Assembly (NCBI GenBank): GCA_021157805.1
Contig: JAGGVW010000242.1
Span: 1-17,664 of the forward strand
DNA from: a bacterium
GTDB lineage: Bacteria; Ratteibacteria; UBA8468; B48-G9; JAFGKM01
Direction of reading: 5' to 3'
Length of the DNA: 17,664 bases
Made by a program: the position numbers and the translations under genes. The notes beneath the pieces are model-generated. The model saw nothing but the letters and a program-made list of their open reading frames with translations, was not told where the DNA came from and searched no databases. This document shows positions 7,088 through 14,306 of the stretch, in pieces (position 1 is the stretch's first letter; each line of letters starts with the position of its first letter).

Positions 7088-8560
7088 TTATCTCCCCAGA
7101 GCATTATTAATATATTGAACTTTGTTCAAAAGTTCACCTGATGCACCTTTTAAAATTCCTGATACTATCCCTGGATAAATCCCTATTGTAATTATCAAAA
7201 TAACAAGTATAAACATTGGAATTAATGCAGAGACAGGAACTTTCTGCAATTTTACACTTTCTTCACTCTTTCCTTTCTTAAAGTAAAGCACCTGAATTAT
7301 TTTAAAGAAATAAGTTCCTTCAATAACTGTTCCAAGAAGAACAATCCCTGCAAATAATACAAATAATGCTCCACCTTTTTCTAAAATAGAAGAAATTATA
7401 AGAAATTTGCTTCCAAAGCCCATAAAAGGAGGAAGCCCAATAAGAGAAAATGCACCTATGGTAAATCCTAAAGAAGTTAGAGGCATTTCCCTCCCCATTC
7501 CTTCAAGAGATGATATTTCCGTTGTCCCTGTTTTGTAAATCATATAACCTGCTGTAAGAAAAAGGAGTGATTTGGAAAAAGCATGAGTTATAATTTGAAA
7601 AAGACCCCCTTCTATACTATGTAATGTTGCTAAACTGATTGCAAATAAAATTAATCCCATCTGTCCAATGCTTGAGTAAGCAAGCATTCTTTTTATATTT
7701 TTCTGGCTGAATGCTGATAACTCTCCAATTAAAAGAGTAAGAAGTCCTAAAAAAAGAAGAAAATATAAAATGCTGGATATTCCAAAAATAGTAAAGATAA
7801 TCCTTGCAATTCCATAAATCCCTATTTTTATTGCAATACCAGATAATATTGCACTTATTGTTGAAGGTGCAGAAGAATGTGCATCTGGAAGCCAGGCATT
7901 CAATGGAAATATGGCTGCTTCTATTCCAAATCCAGTGATGAAAAGAATTAGAGGTAAAAATAAATACATCTGGGATACTGAGTTAATATTTTTAGCAATA
8001 TCAGCCATATTCAATGTTCCGAATTTCCCATAAAGAAAAGCAATTCCTATTAAGACAAAAGAGGAACCTATAGAACCCTGAATTAAATATTTAACAGATG
8101 ATTCCACTGCTGGTTTTTCTCCTAAATAAGATACAAGGGCATAAGAAGAGATACATAAAATTTCATAAAAAACAAAAAGGTTAAATATATCTCCAGTAAG
8201 AACAACACCAGTCGCTCCTGTAAGAAGTAAAAGATAAAGTATATGGTATCTATCCCCATCTTTTATATAATTAATTCCATATATTGAAACAAGAAAACCT
8301 ACCAGGGCAATTAAGGCAGAAAATAAAATCCCTACTGGACCAACAAACAAACTTATACAAAAAGGAGGAGGGAATCCACCTAAGGAAATAACTATTGGTT
8401 TATTAAGAACTACTGGCATTAAAACAATTGAGACAATAAAGTTAAAAAGCATGGATAAAGGAGGAATAAATTTAACTATCTTTCTTGGAATAAGCGAGAA
8501 CAGTGGAATAGAGAAGGCAAATCCTAAAGGAACAATAATTAAAAATACTGGATTTACCAT
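7088..8560 (-). CDS. Antiporter-like subunit, first copy (MbxH/MrpD-like)
   Basis: A 490-residue MrpD/NuoM/NuoN-family membrane protein, expected to form an ion channel in the membrane arm. E133 in VFYEILCISSYALVSY is the conserved TM5 glutamate. The TM7 motif reads GFGIEAAIFPLNAWLPDAH, so the residue at 214 is Glu where many family members, including the sister subunit encoded next to it, have Lys. K245 (TM8) and the QKNIKRMLAYSSIGQMG segment (about 286-302) are present. The start at 8560 has AAGGAG upstream. The gene overlaps the MrpC-like gene by 7 bp and ends 1 bp before its paralogue, typical of operon coupling. Confidence 0.92.
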   Translation of the reverse strand: MVNPVFLIIVPLGFAFSIPLFSLIPRKIVKFIPPLSMLFNFIVSIVLMPVVLNKPIVISLGGFPPPFCISLFVGPVGILFSALIALVGFLVSIYGINYIKDGDRYHILYLLLLTGATGVVLTGDIFNLFVFYEILCISSYALVSYLGEKPAVESSVKYLIQGSIGSSFVLIGIAFLYGKFGTLNMADIAKNINSVSQMYLFLPLILFITGFGIEAAIFPLNAWLPDAHSSAPSTISAILSGIAIKIGIYGIARIIFTIFGISSILYFLLFLGLLTLLIGELSAFSQKNIKRMLAYSSIGQMGLILFAISLATLHSIEGGLFQIITHAFSKSLLFLTAGYMIYKTGTTEISSLEGMGREMPLTSLGFTIGAFSLIGLPPFMGFGSKFLIISSILEKGGALFVLFAGIVLLGTVIEGTYFFKIIQVLYFKKGKSEESVKLQKVPVSALIPMFILVILIITIGIYPGIVSGILKGASGELLNKVQYINNALGR

Positions 8561-8913
8561 TTCTGCTCCTTTATCTTTCTTATGTCTAATGTATCATAAA
8601 ACTGATAAATTCTTATACTTAAAGAAAGAGCCATTGCTAAAACTGCCAATCCAATAACAATTGCTGTAAGAATAAGTGCCTGAACAACAGGGTCAACCAT
8701 ATTTTGAGGATTGAGGTCTGGTCTTGAAAAAATTGGTGCTGTTGCTTTTCTTACATATCCAATTGTTATAAATAAAAGGTTAATTCCAGTATCCATAATA
8801 TTAAGCCCTATTATCATTTTAATAAGGTTATGTTTAGTCATTAAAATAAAAAGCCCGATGAATATTAAACCGAAAGAACCAATATAATAAATGTTGTTAA
8901 ATAAAAAATCCAT
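8554..8913 (-). CDS. MrpC/NuoK-like membrane subunit (MbxG-like)
   Basis: A 119-residue protein with three membrane helices, of the MrpC (MnhC)/NuoK family, a small ion-path subunit between the MrpB- and MrpD-like subunits. The family motif GLNIMDTGINLLFI is followed by a loop, then DPVVQALILTAIVIGLAV, the usual MrpC signature. The start is the ATG at 8913, with GGAGG 7 bases upstream. The TTG immediately before it is in frame but too close to the SD. The start overlaps the stop of the upstream gene by one base (TGATG), so translation is probably coupled. Confidence 0.9.
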   Translation of the reverse strand: MDFLFNNIYYIGSFGLIFIGLFILMTKHNLIKMIIGLNIMDTGINLLFITIGYVRKATAPIFSRPDLNPQNMVDPVVQALILTAIVIGLAVLAMALSLSIRIYQFYDTLDIRKIKEQKW

Positions 8914-9593
8914 CAACTTTCCTCCATTAAATTATCAATTATTCCAGAAATTTCTGCTCCAACTTTAAAGCCAATTGCGATATATATTATGGGAATAATA
9001 CCTCCGCTTAAAAGAGTTCCTGCTTTCCCTTTTGGTAAAAAATTGAAAAGAAAATATCCTCCTGCAATCAATCCGAAAATTCCTATAAATATAAATACCA
9101 GTCCACCAAGAGATTCTGTTACCTTAAATTTTTTTTCGTTAATCCTTTTTTCATAACAACCCAGGTATTTCAACAAAAAAGCAGAAGAAATTATAGCCCC
9201 TCCCTGAAATCCACCTCCAGGACTTAAATGCCCATTTAAGAATATATAAGAACCAAAAAGTAAAATAAAGGGAAATAAGAACTTACAACCAGTTGAAAGA
9301 ATGGAACTTGAAGGAGTAAATTTTTTTTCTGTTTTTCTTGTAATTGTTGATAGAATAGCCATCAAGCCAATAGCACCTATAAAAAGCACAGTAACTTCAC
9401 CAAGAGTATCCATACCTCTGTAATTTAAAACGACTGAAGTTACTATATTCACAGCCCCTGTTTGTTCTATACCATTATTAATATAATATTTCCCGACTTT
9501 TGTTTTAGAAATCCCAAAAGGAATTTTTGAAATGGAAGAAAGAACAGCAAAAAATAAAATAAAAAGCAATATAATAGCAATTATTTTTCTCAT
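8913..9593 (-). CDS. MrpB-like membrane subunit (MbhE + MbhF-like fused protein)
   Basis: A 226-residue membrane protein. The N-terminal part (1-85) resembles MbhE: one signal-anchor-like helix, then a NYRGMDTLGEVTVLF segment and a second helix. The rest (about 105-226) is MrpB/MnhB-like, with NGHLSPGGGFQGGAIISSA, the family signature, and three further helices. In Mbh complexes these are two proteins (E and F); here they form one reading frame. The protein helps build the Mrp-type sodium/proton module of the membrane arm. It starts with an ATGA overlap with the preceding gene and a GAGAGG SD, and ends at 8913, one base shared with the next start. Confidence 0.88.
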   Translation of the reverse strand: MRKIIAIILLFILFFAVLSSISKIPFGISKTKVGKYYINNGIEQTGAVNIVTSVVLNYRGMDTLGEVTVLFIGAIGLMAILSTITRKTEKKFTPSSSILSTGCKFLFPFILLFGSYIFLNGHLSPGGGFQGGAIISSAFLLKYLGCYEKRINEKKFKVTESLGGLVFIFIGIFGLIAGGYFLFNFLPKGKAGTLLSGGIIPIIYIAIGFKVGAEISGIIDNLMEES

Positions 9594-9826
9594 TCTTTCC
9601 TCTCCGTTCTTCTTATTGTAATAACAAAAATTGCTGTAACCAGTGCTGCTCCAATTGATGCTTCTGCCATAGCAACATCCGGTGCCTGTAAAGTATAAAA
9701 AAGTATTGCAGTTATTAAACTAACAAGACCTGAAGCAATCACTGCATTTAATAAATCAATAGAAATACAGGCAAAAATCGCTGAAGCAAGCATAATAAAA
9801 ACTAAAAAAGTAATAACAAAAATCAT
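9590..9826 (-). CDS. mbxD: MrpA C-terminal-domain-like subunit (MbxD-like, DUF4040)
   Basis: A 78-residue protein with three helices, matching the part of MrpA known as DUF4040 (MbhD/MbxD). The signature APDVAMAEASIGAAL is clear at about 49-63, followed by a helix and a basic tail ending in RRTERKE. It is a stand-alone version of a domain that is fused into MrpA in true Mrp antiporters, and it contributes to the Na+/H+ translocation module. It overlaps both neighbours by four bases (ATGA junctions) and has a GGGAGA SD. Confidence 0.9.
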   Translation of the reverse strand: MIFVITFLVFIMLASAIFACISIDLLNAVIASGLVSLITAILFYTLQAPDVAMAEASIGAALVTAIFVITIRRTERKE

Positions 9827-10155
9827 AAATTCTCCCTGTAATCATCAAACTCTTTACTTTTATCTACCACACTTCCATCATATAACTTAACACCAATTTT
9901 TCTTGATGCTCTTCCTAAAGCGTGATTTGATATAGGATTTGTTAAAAGAATAAAAATAGAAATAATCAATGTTTTCCAAAACCATTCTGGTTCCATTATT
10001 CCCACCCCAACTATTGTGAAAAAAGACCCAAGTGTTGTGCATTTAGTCCCTGCCTGCAATCTATTATAAACATCAGGTAATCTCCATATTCCTAAACTTC
10101 CCAGGAAAAGAAATATTACTCCAATCCCAGTAATAATTATTCCTATAAAATACAT
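9823..10155 (-). CDS. mbxC: MrpG-like antiporter subunit (MbxC-like)
   Basis: A 110-residue MrpG/MnhG-family protein with three helices. The family signature GSLGIWRLPDVYNRLQAGTK occupies about residues 19-38 and is followed by CTTLGS. A polar C-terminal tail of some 25 residues follows the last helix. It is one of the three small Mrp-type subunits (E, F, G) placed at the start of mbh/mbx operons. The ATG at 10155 has AAGGAG upstream and directly abuts the stop of the mrpF-like gene. Confidence 0.92.
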   Translation of the reverse strand: MYFIGIIITGIGVIFLFLGSLGIWRLPDVYNRLQAGTKCTTLGSFFTIVGVGIMEPEWFWKTLIISIFILLTNPISNHALGRASRKIGVKLYDGSVVDKSKEFDDYRENL

Positions 10156-10407
10156 TTACACTCCTTTCTCAAGAAATCTTGCTATGGCAACTGAACCAAC
10201 AAAAGTTAAAACAGCATAAACTAAAGAAACATCTAAATAGACTTTCCTTCCAAATATGTACCCCAATAGAACAAGTAGAGCAGTTGTAACTGTTGAAAGA
10301 GTATCCAGTGCAACTGCTCTATCAGAAGGAGTAGGACCTTTAAGCATTCTTAAAAAACAGAGGAAAACTCCTCCACTTATAACCGTAAGAAAAATTAATT
10401 TTACCAT
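10156..10407 (-). CDS. mbxB: MrpF-like antiporter subunit (MbxB-like)
   Basis: An 83-residue MrpF/MnhF-family protein with three short helices. The loop KGPTPSDRAVALDTLS (23-38), with its Asp-Arg pair, is the family hallmark. It is the first gene of the uninterrupted twelve-gene run that reads toward 348. Its usual partner, the MrpE-like subunit, lies upstream but is separated by two unrelated genes. The SD before the ATG at 10407 is weak (AGAGA). Together with the 51-bp gap upstream, this makes a separate promoter or attenuated entry plausible here. Confidence 0.92.
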   Translation of the reverse strand: MVKLIFLTVISGGVFLCFLRMLKGPTPSDRAVALDTLSTVTTALLVLLGYIFGRKVYLDVSLVYAVLTFVGSVAIARFLEKGV

Positions 10408-10417
10408 TTTAAAATCT

Positions 10418-10447
10418 CTATATATAGATAATATAATATATCATTCA
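10418..10447 (-). promoter_or_regulatory. Possible internal promoter before the twelve-gene complex run
   Basis: In the 51-bp gap between the arsR-like gene and the mrpF-like gene, the minus strand carries TTGAAT followed, 17-18 bp later, by an ATATAT/TATATA stretch. The -35 is partial, the region is so AT-rich that a -10 match is expected by chance, and no SurR-type GTTnnnAAC site is seen. It is listed because it is the only gap larger than about 40 bp in the complex operon. Confidence 0.25.
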
Positions 10448-10458
10448 AAAAAAATTTT

Positions 10459-10728
10459 TCAACTTATCATCCCGATTATTTCTCTTGCTATTTTACTTAT
10501 CACTTTATAACAAACCTGTGTTCCATCTCTTCTTCCTTTAATTATCCCAGCATTTTTCAGAATCCTTAAGTGTTGAGAAACTGTAGATTGAGGCAATTTT
10601 AAAATTTTCTGAATTCCAGAAACATTACACTCATTCTTAATAAGTCCTTCAATAATCTGCAAACGGACTGGATGAGACAATGCTTTTAAAACTTCACTTA
10701 TTTTTTCATATTTATTCATTGACCACAT
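10459..10728 (-). CDS. ArsR-family winged-helix transcriptional regulator
   Basis: An 89-residue helix-turn-helix repressor of the ArsR/SmtB type. LKALSHPVRLQIIEGL (14-29) is the family's opening helix, and LPQSTVSQHLRILKNAGII (45-63) is the recognition helix-turn-helix. RRDGTQVCYKV forms the beta-wing. Only two cysteines are present, C34 in NECNVS and C73 in the wing. The CVC metal site of arsenic/cadmium sensors is missing, so a redox or sulfur signal (as with SurR, SqrR or BigR) is at least as likely as a metal; that is inference. The gene overlaps the hydroxyacid dehydrogenase gene and lies directly upstream of the membrane-complex run. An alternative start at 10719 (MNKYEK) is possible; neither has a clear SD. 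Confidence 0.85.
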   Translation of the reverse strand: MWSMNKYEKISEVLKALSHPVRLQIIEGLIKNECNVSGIQKILKLPQSTVSQHLRILKNAGIIKGRRDGTQVCYKVISKIAREIIGMIS

Positions 10729-11713
10729 TTTGAGGCCTGCCTTCTAAAAACCTGAAAATATTACTTATTGTAGTTTCTAAAATTCTCTCCAATGCCTCCT
10801 GACTATAAAAACCTATATGAGGAGTAAAAACGACATTATCTCTACTTAAAAGAATATGCCCCTTTACAAGATTAGCCAATACCTCTAATTTTCCCTTATC
10901 ATAAAGGAGTTGTTTTTCTTCTTTAATTAATTCTTCTCCCTCTAAAACATCTAAACCCACACCAGATAAAATTTTTTTATCTAATGCTTCAATTAAAGCT
11001 TCACTATCCACAACCCCTCCTCTTGAGGTATTTATAAGAATTGCTCCTTTCTTAATCAAATTTATATTCTCCCGGTTAATCAGGTGATGTGTAGATTTGT
11101 TATAAGGAACATGAAGAGTAATGATATGAGAATTTCTTAAAAGATTATCTAAACTTACATATTTAAATCCCAAAACTTCTGCTAAAAATTTATCCTGATG
11201 AGTATCAAAAGCCAAAACCTCCATCCCAAATCCTTTAGCAATTCTTATTACATGTAATCCGATATGTCCTGCCCCAATAACCCCCAAAACTTTATTTTTC
11301 AGATCGAAACCTTTTAATCCTTCAATAGAAAAATCACCTCTAATTGTTCTTAAATATGACTTATGCACATTTCGGGATAAAGATAAAATTAAAGCAAATG
11401 TATGCTCCGCAACCGTATTTTCTCCATAAAAAGGAACATTACAAACTAAAATCTTTCTTTTTTTTGCCTCCTTCAAATCAATATGGTCAAAGCCAGTAGA
11501 ACGAGTAGCAATTAATTTTAAAGAAGGAAGAGAAGAAATTACTTTTTTATTTATCCTGGAATAAATAAATACTGATACAATATCAAAATTTTTAGCTACC
11601 TTCAAACTGCTTTCCTCCAACGCAAAAGGATAAAACTCAACGGAAACATTCTTCATCCTCTTTTTTAAAAATCCTTTCTCCCAATTTTTTACTTCAAAAA
11701 ATCCTATCTTCAT
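10712..11713 (-). CDS. D-isomer-specific 2-hydroxyacid dehydrogenase (D-lactate dehydrogenase-like)
   Basis: A 333-residue NAD-dependent 2-hydroxyacid dehydrogenase, interconverting a D-2-hydroxyacid and a 2-oxoacid in the cytoplasm. The substrate-binding segment TRSTGFDHIDL, the NAD-binding GAGHIGLHVIRIAKGFG, the catalytic-Arg region INTSRGGVVD, a late Glu in the LEGEE stretch and the catalytic His in TPHIGFYS are all visible. D-lactate dehydrogenase is the closest guess, but the substrate is not certain. The ATG at 11713 gives a standard N-terminus (MKIGFFEV); an in-frame TTG at 11752 would add an unusual charged tail. The gene sits between the A and B subunits of the membrane complex, an unusual place. 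A pyruvate-reducing enzyme could be an alternative NADH sink to the complex; that link is inference. Confidence 0.88.
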   Translation of the reverse strand: MKIGFFEVKNWEKGFLKKRMKNVSVEFYPFALEESSLKVAKNFDIVSVFIYSRINKKVISSLPSLKLIATRSTGFDHIDLKEAKKRKILVCNVPFYGENTVAEHTFALILSLSRNVHKSYLRTIRGDFSIEGLKGFDLKNKVLGVIGAGHIGLHVIRIAKGFGMEVLAFDTHQDKFLAEVLGFKYVSLDNLLRNSHIITLHVPYNKSTHHLINRENINLIKKGAILINTSRGGVVDSEALIEALDKKILSGVGLDVLEGEELIKEEKQLLYDKGKLEVLANLVKGHILLSRDNVVFTPHIGFYSQEALERILETTISNIFRFLEGRPQNVVNE

Positions 11714-11748
11714 TTTATTTTTGTTCCATTCTGTTTCACCTTTTTCCC

Positions 11749-12273
11749 TCAATCAAATATTTTTCTTAAAATTTTCTCAAATCTTTCTCCAATTATTTTT
11801 GTGGCTTCCTCAACACTTTCATTTCTGACATATATCCAGTGAATGAGTAATTTATCTCCTACTATATCAAGAGTAAATGTTCCTGGAGTTAATGTAATTG
11901 AATTTGCAAGAATCAGTTTTGCTATATTCTTCTTTAAATTTGTTTTTATAACTACAATTCCGGGTTTTATCGGCATTCCTGGATGAACAACTCTATAAGC
12001 AACATCTAAATTTGCCTTTATTATTTCCTTAAAAAGCACAAAAATATACAGAATAAAATAGAAAATTCTTTTTAAACTTACTGGTGGAAGTCCAATTGCG
12101 ATATATTCCTCACTTATGAAAAAAGAAATAACTAAACTAACTAAAATCCCTGCAAATACCATCTGAGAATTAAAACTTGAGGTGAGAAGAAACCAGACAA
12201 TTATAAGGAAAACAAATAAATAAAGAAAATTTTTAATCCTATCTTTTACCATAGAATATTTCTTACTTTCCAT
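11749..12273 (-). CDS. mbxA: MrpE-like antiporter subunit (MbxA-like)
   Basis: A 174-residue MrpE/MnhE-family membrane protein with two to three N-terminal helices and a cytoplasmic domain. The family signature LILANSITLTPGTFTLDI lies at about 117-134. In mbh/mbx operons this is the first gene; here it is separated from the B subunit by the hydroxyacid dehydrogenase and arsR-like genes, but on the same strand with short gaps. The start at 12273 has a weak AAGAGA SD; the internal Met at 12252 has none. The gene begins 22 bp after the NSR-like gene, so it could be read from the same transcript. Confidence 0.9.
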   Translation of the reverse strand: MESKKYSMVKDRIKNFLYLFVFLIIVWFLLTSSFNSQMVFAGILVSLVISFFISEEYIAIGLPPVSLKRIFYFILYIFVLFKEIIKANLDVAYRVVHPGMPIKPGIVVIKTNLKKNIAKLILANSITLTPGTFTLDIVGDKLLIHWIYVRNESVEEATKIIGERFEKILRKIFD

Positions 12274-12295
12274 AACTATTCTCTTCTTTTAAAAA

Positions 12296-13642
12296 TTAAC
12301 TTTTCAATTTACCAATCGCATCTAAAGCAGAAAGAACAATTGGATAAATAGTTGGGGCAGATGTTAAATAAGGATGAGTTGCCATCTGTAATGTTTCAAG
12401 TTCACTTATATTTACTCTTTTCTGTATTGCAACACCAATAGTATTTATCATTTCCCCACAACTTATACCTCCTGCAACCTGCCCACCAAGAATTATTCCT
12501 GAATGCTTTGAAAATATAAGTTTCACTTTTACTTTATTTGTTCCAGGCATTGTTGATGGATGCTTATCAAAACCATCTGTTTGCCCAACAACAATTTCAA
12601 ACCCTTCCTTTTTTGCCACTTTTTCAGTAAGACCAGCAGAACCAAGAACAAAACCACTTACATAAGTTGAATAAATTGCAATTGTTCCTTTATTTTCTCT
12701 TACAACTTTTAAACTAAAAAGATTTGCTCCTGCAACTCTTGCTTCTGCTGTTGCAGTTGAAGCAAGCATAACAGGTATTGTTCTTCTTGTATAAAAATCC
12801 TTTTTTTCAGCACAATCTCCAACAGCAAAAATATCAGGGTCGTTCGTTCTCATATATTCATCAACCACTATTCCTTTTCCACTGTTTATTTCAATTCCAC
12901 ATTTTTCAGCAATTTCTGTATTTGGTTTTGCTCCAATACCCAGAATAACTGCATCAACAGCAATTTCTTCTCCATTTGACAATTTTACTTTTTCTATTTT
13001 TTCATCACCTATAAATTTTTCAACTTTAACTCCTGTTAAAACATTCACTCCTTTATTTTCCAGTTTTTCTTTAGCCATTTGACTAAATTCATGGTCAAAA
13101 GAATTTGAAATAAGTTCTGGTAAAATCTCAACGAGAAAAACATTTTTATTTTCTAAATTTGAAATTTCGTCTGCAAATTCAACTCCAATAAATCCTCCCC
13201 CAACAACAAGAATATTTTTACTTTTTCTAATTTCTTCTATCATCAATTTCAAATAATCAAGGTCTTTTATAATCGGAAAAATCCCTTTTTTCTCTATTCC
13301 TTCAATTGGGGGAAGAATGGGAATTGCTCCAGTTGCAAGAATTAATTTTTCATATTCAATTTCTCCTTCATTTTTTGTTTTAATTTTTTTATTTTTTCTA
13401 TCAATTTCAATTACTTCATCAACCATTGTCTCAATTCTATTTTTTTCCAGAGGTGCATAACCAAGTTTATTATCTTCTGGATTTTTCAAACTTGCTACCA
13501 TATATGGAATCCCGCAAGGGATAACAGAGTTTTTGACTTTTCTTATAAGGAGTATTTCTTTTTCAGGGTAATATTTTTTTGCTGTTAAAGATGCGACAAT
13601 TCCTGCTGGCCCTCCACCTACAACTATTACATCTTTTTTCAT
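12296..13642 (-). CDS. CoA-disulfide reductase / NAD(P)H sulfur oxidoreductase-like flavoprotein
   Basis: A 448-residue FAD-dependent pyridine nucleotide-disulfide oxidoreductase of the CoADR/NSR/NADH-oxidase group. The N-terminal FAD motif GGGPAG (9-14), the NAD(P)H motif GGGFIG (about 148-153) and the late FAD motif AVGDCAE are in the usual order, with a C-terminal dimerisation domain. The redox cysteine is C43 in SVIPCGIPY, the S-x3-C-G-x-P-Y active site of CoA-disulfide reductases. Members reduce CoA disulfide, CoA persulfide, polysulfide or O2 with NAD(P)H; which applies cannot be decided here. Adjacency to an MBX-type complex favours a sulfur role, as with Pyrococcus NSR. The start at 13642 has AAGGAG at ideal spacing. 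The 82-bp gap upstream might hold a promoter (TTGAGA-17-TCTATA), but that would leave a leader of only about 11 bases. Confidence 0.87.
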   Translation of the reverse strand: MKKDVIVVGGGPAGIVASLTAKKYYPEKEILLIRKVKNSVIPCGIPYMVASLKNPEDNKLGYAPLEKNRIETMVDEVIEIDRKNKKIKTKNEGEIEYEKLILATGAIPILPPIEGIEKKGIFPIIKDLDYLKLMIEEIRKSKNILVVGGGFIGVEFADEISNLENKNVFLVEILPELISNSFDHEFSQMAKEKLENKGVNVLTGVKVEKFIGDEKIEKVKLSNGEEIAVDAVILGIGAKPNTEIAEKCGIEINSGKGIVVDEYMRTNDPDIFAVGDCAEKKDFYTRRTIPVMLASTATAEARVAGANLFSLKVVRENKGTIAIYSTYVSGFVLGSAGLTEKVAKKEGFEIVVGQTDGFDKHPSTMPGTNKVKVKLIFSKHSGIILGGQVAGGISCGEMINTIGVAIQKRVNISELETLQMATHPYLTSAPTIYPIVLSALDAIGKLKS

Positions 13643-13724
13643 TACTTTCTCCTTTTTTATATAGAAAACTTTGTGATTTTTTTCTCAAATTTAATTATAA
13701 AAAAATTTTCTATTTCCAGCAAAT

Positions 13725-13913
13725 TTATTTTCTAACCATTTTTGTTCCACATTTAGGGCAACTAACTGAATAACAGGGAGAACCTGGTTTATGAGGAACT
13801 CTTGTTCCACATTTCGGGCAAATGCAATAACCACCCGGTCCAAGTCCTCTGCCTCCCATTCTTCCTCTTCCTCCGCCTTGCCCTCTCGGTCCTGTTCCAT
13901 CTCCAAATGGCAT
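13725..13913 (-). CDS. Small Gly-rich protein with a six-cysteine zinc-ribbon-like C-terminus
   Basis: A 62-residue protein in two halves. Residues 1-28 are Gly/Arg-rich and begin MPFGDGTGP, the same opening as the next upstream gene. Residues 30-62 hold C30, C32 and C35 in YCICPKCG, then C47, C52 and C55 in SCPKCG. This is a double CPxCG knuckle pattern expected to bind Zn or Fe. I do not recognise a specific function. It is the second gene of the downstream Fur-box unit and could be co-transcribed with the NSR-like flavoprotein. The start at 13913 has AGGGAG upstream. The 28-bp DNA stretch over its start is identical to that of its neighbour, showing recent duplication or conversion. A longer overlapping frame (13691-13963) is a shadow. 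Confidence 0.8.
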   Translation of the reverse strand: MPFGDGTGPRGQGGGRGRMGGRGLGPGGYCICPKCGTRVPHKPGSPCYSVSCPKCGTKMVRK

Positions 13914-13916
13914 TTT
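13889..13916. repeat. 28-bp direct repeat, copy 1
   Basis: These 28 bases are identical to 14281-14308. Each copy covers a start codon and the first nine codons (MPFGDGTGP). Identity at synonymous positions means the similarity is DNA-level, from recent duplication or gene conversion, and not only protein constraint. Confidence 0.9.
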
Positions 13917-13937
13917 AAAAACTCCCTTTCAAAATTT

Positions 13938-14306
13938 TTACCCTTCTTTTTCAAGATTGTCAAGGCGACTTTGAATATCCTGTAGTTGTCTCTTTAACAT
14001 CTCTGCCTGTTGTTTTAAATATTCTTTCTCTTCTTCTGGTGAAAATCCCGCTCCCTGTGGATAAGGAGGGTAAATTTGAGGGGGAGATGTGTAAGAAGGA
14101 TATCCATAATAGTTTAAATAATATGGATTAAATCCCATCCAATACATTCTTCCAAAACCTCTTCCCATTCCAAATCCACGACCCCAAAAACCTCTTCCAA
14201 AATAAGGGTTCATAAATCCAGGAGCAGGAAATCCAGCACAATATCCCATTCCTCTACCTGTCATAGGTCCCAATCCCATTGGTCCTGTTCCATCTCCAAA
14301 TGGCAT
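13938..14306 (-). CDS. DUF5320-like small Gly/Met/aromatic-rich protein with C-terminal coiled coil
   Basis: A 122-residue protein. Residues 1-30 read MPFGDGTGPMGLGPMTGRG, then MGYCAGF, the opening I associate with DUF5320-type proteins found beside NifX-like genes in anaerobes. Residues 30-90 are rich in Gly, Phe, Tyr, Met and Pro with few charges. Residues about 90-122 form a clear heptad coiled coil (EEEKEYLKQQAEMLKRQLQD and following). No signal peptide or membrane helix is seen, so it is probably cytoplasmic. The function is unknown. It is the first gene behind the promoter and Fur-like box at 14329-14377. The ATG at 14306 has a near-perfect AGGAGGTG SD; an in-frame GTG at 14315 lies within that SD and is rejected. 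Confidence 0.82.
   Translation of the reverse strand: MPFGDGTGPMGLGPMTGRGMGYCAGFPAPGFMNPYFGRGFWGRGFGMGRGFGRMYWMGFNPYYLNYYGYPSYTSPPQIYPPYPQGAGFSPEEEKEYLKQQAEMLKRQLQDIQSRLDNLEKEG

Noticed and set aside
11714..11752. TTG start and a four-codon leader (ATG-GAA-CAA-AAA-TAA) before the hydroxyacid dehydrogenase gene
   Set aside because: The four-codon frame follows an AAGGTG and ends near the real ATG, but it is too short to separate from chance. The TTG start would add an atypical charged tail.
348..12273. Group 4 membrane-bound [NiFe] hydrogenase (Mbh/Ech)
   Set aside because: The large subunit has no CxxC at either end and ends in VVAPEIDR. The doubled antiporter subunit and gene order fit MBX, and no hydrogenase maturation genes are present.
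13691..13963. Alternative 90-residue frame over the zinc-ribbon gene
   Set aside because: It reads as charged low-complexity (Glu-rich, from Gly codons shifted by one), while the overlapping frame has CPKCG pairs, a shared opening and an SD.
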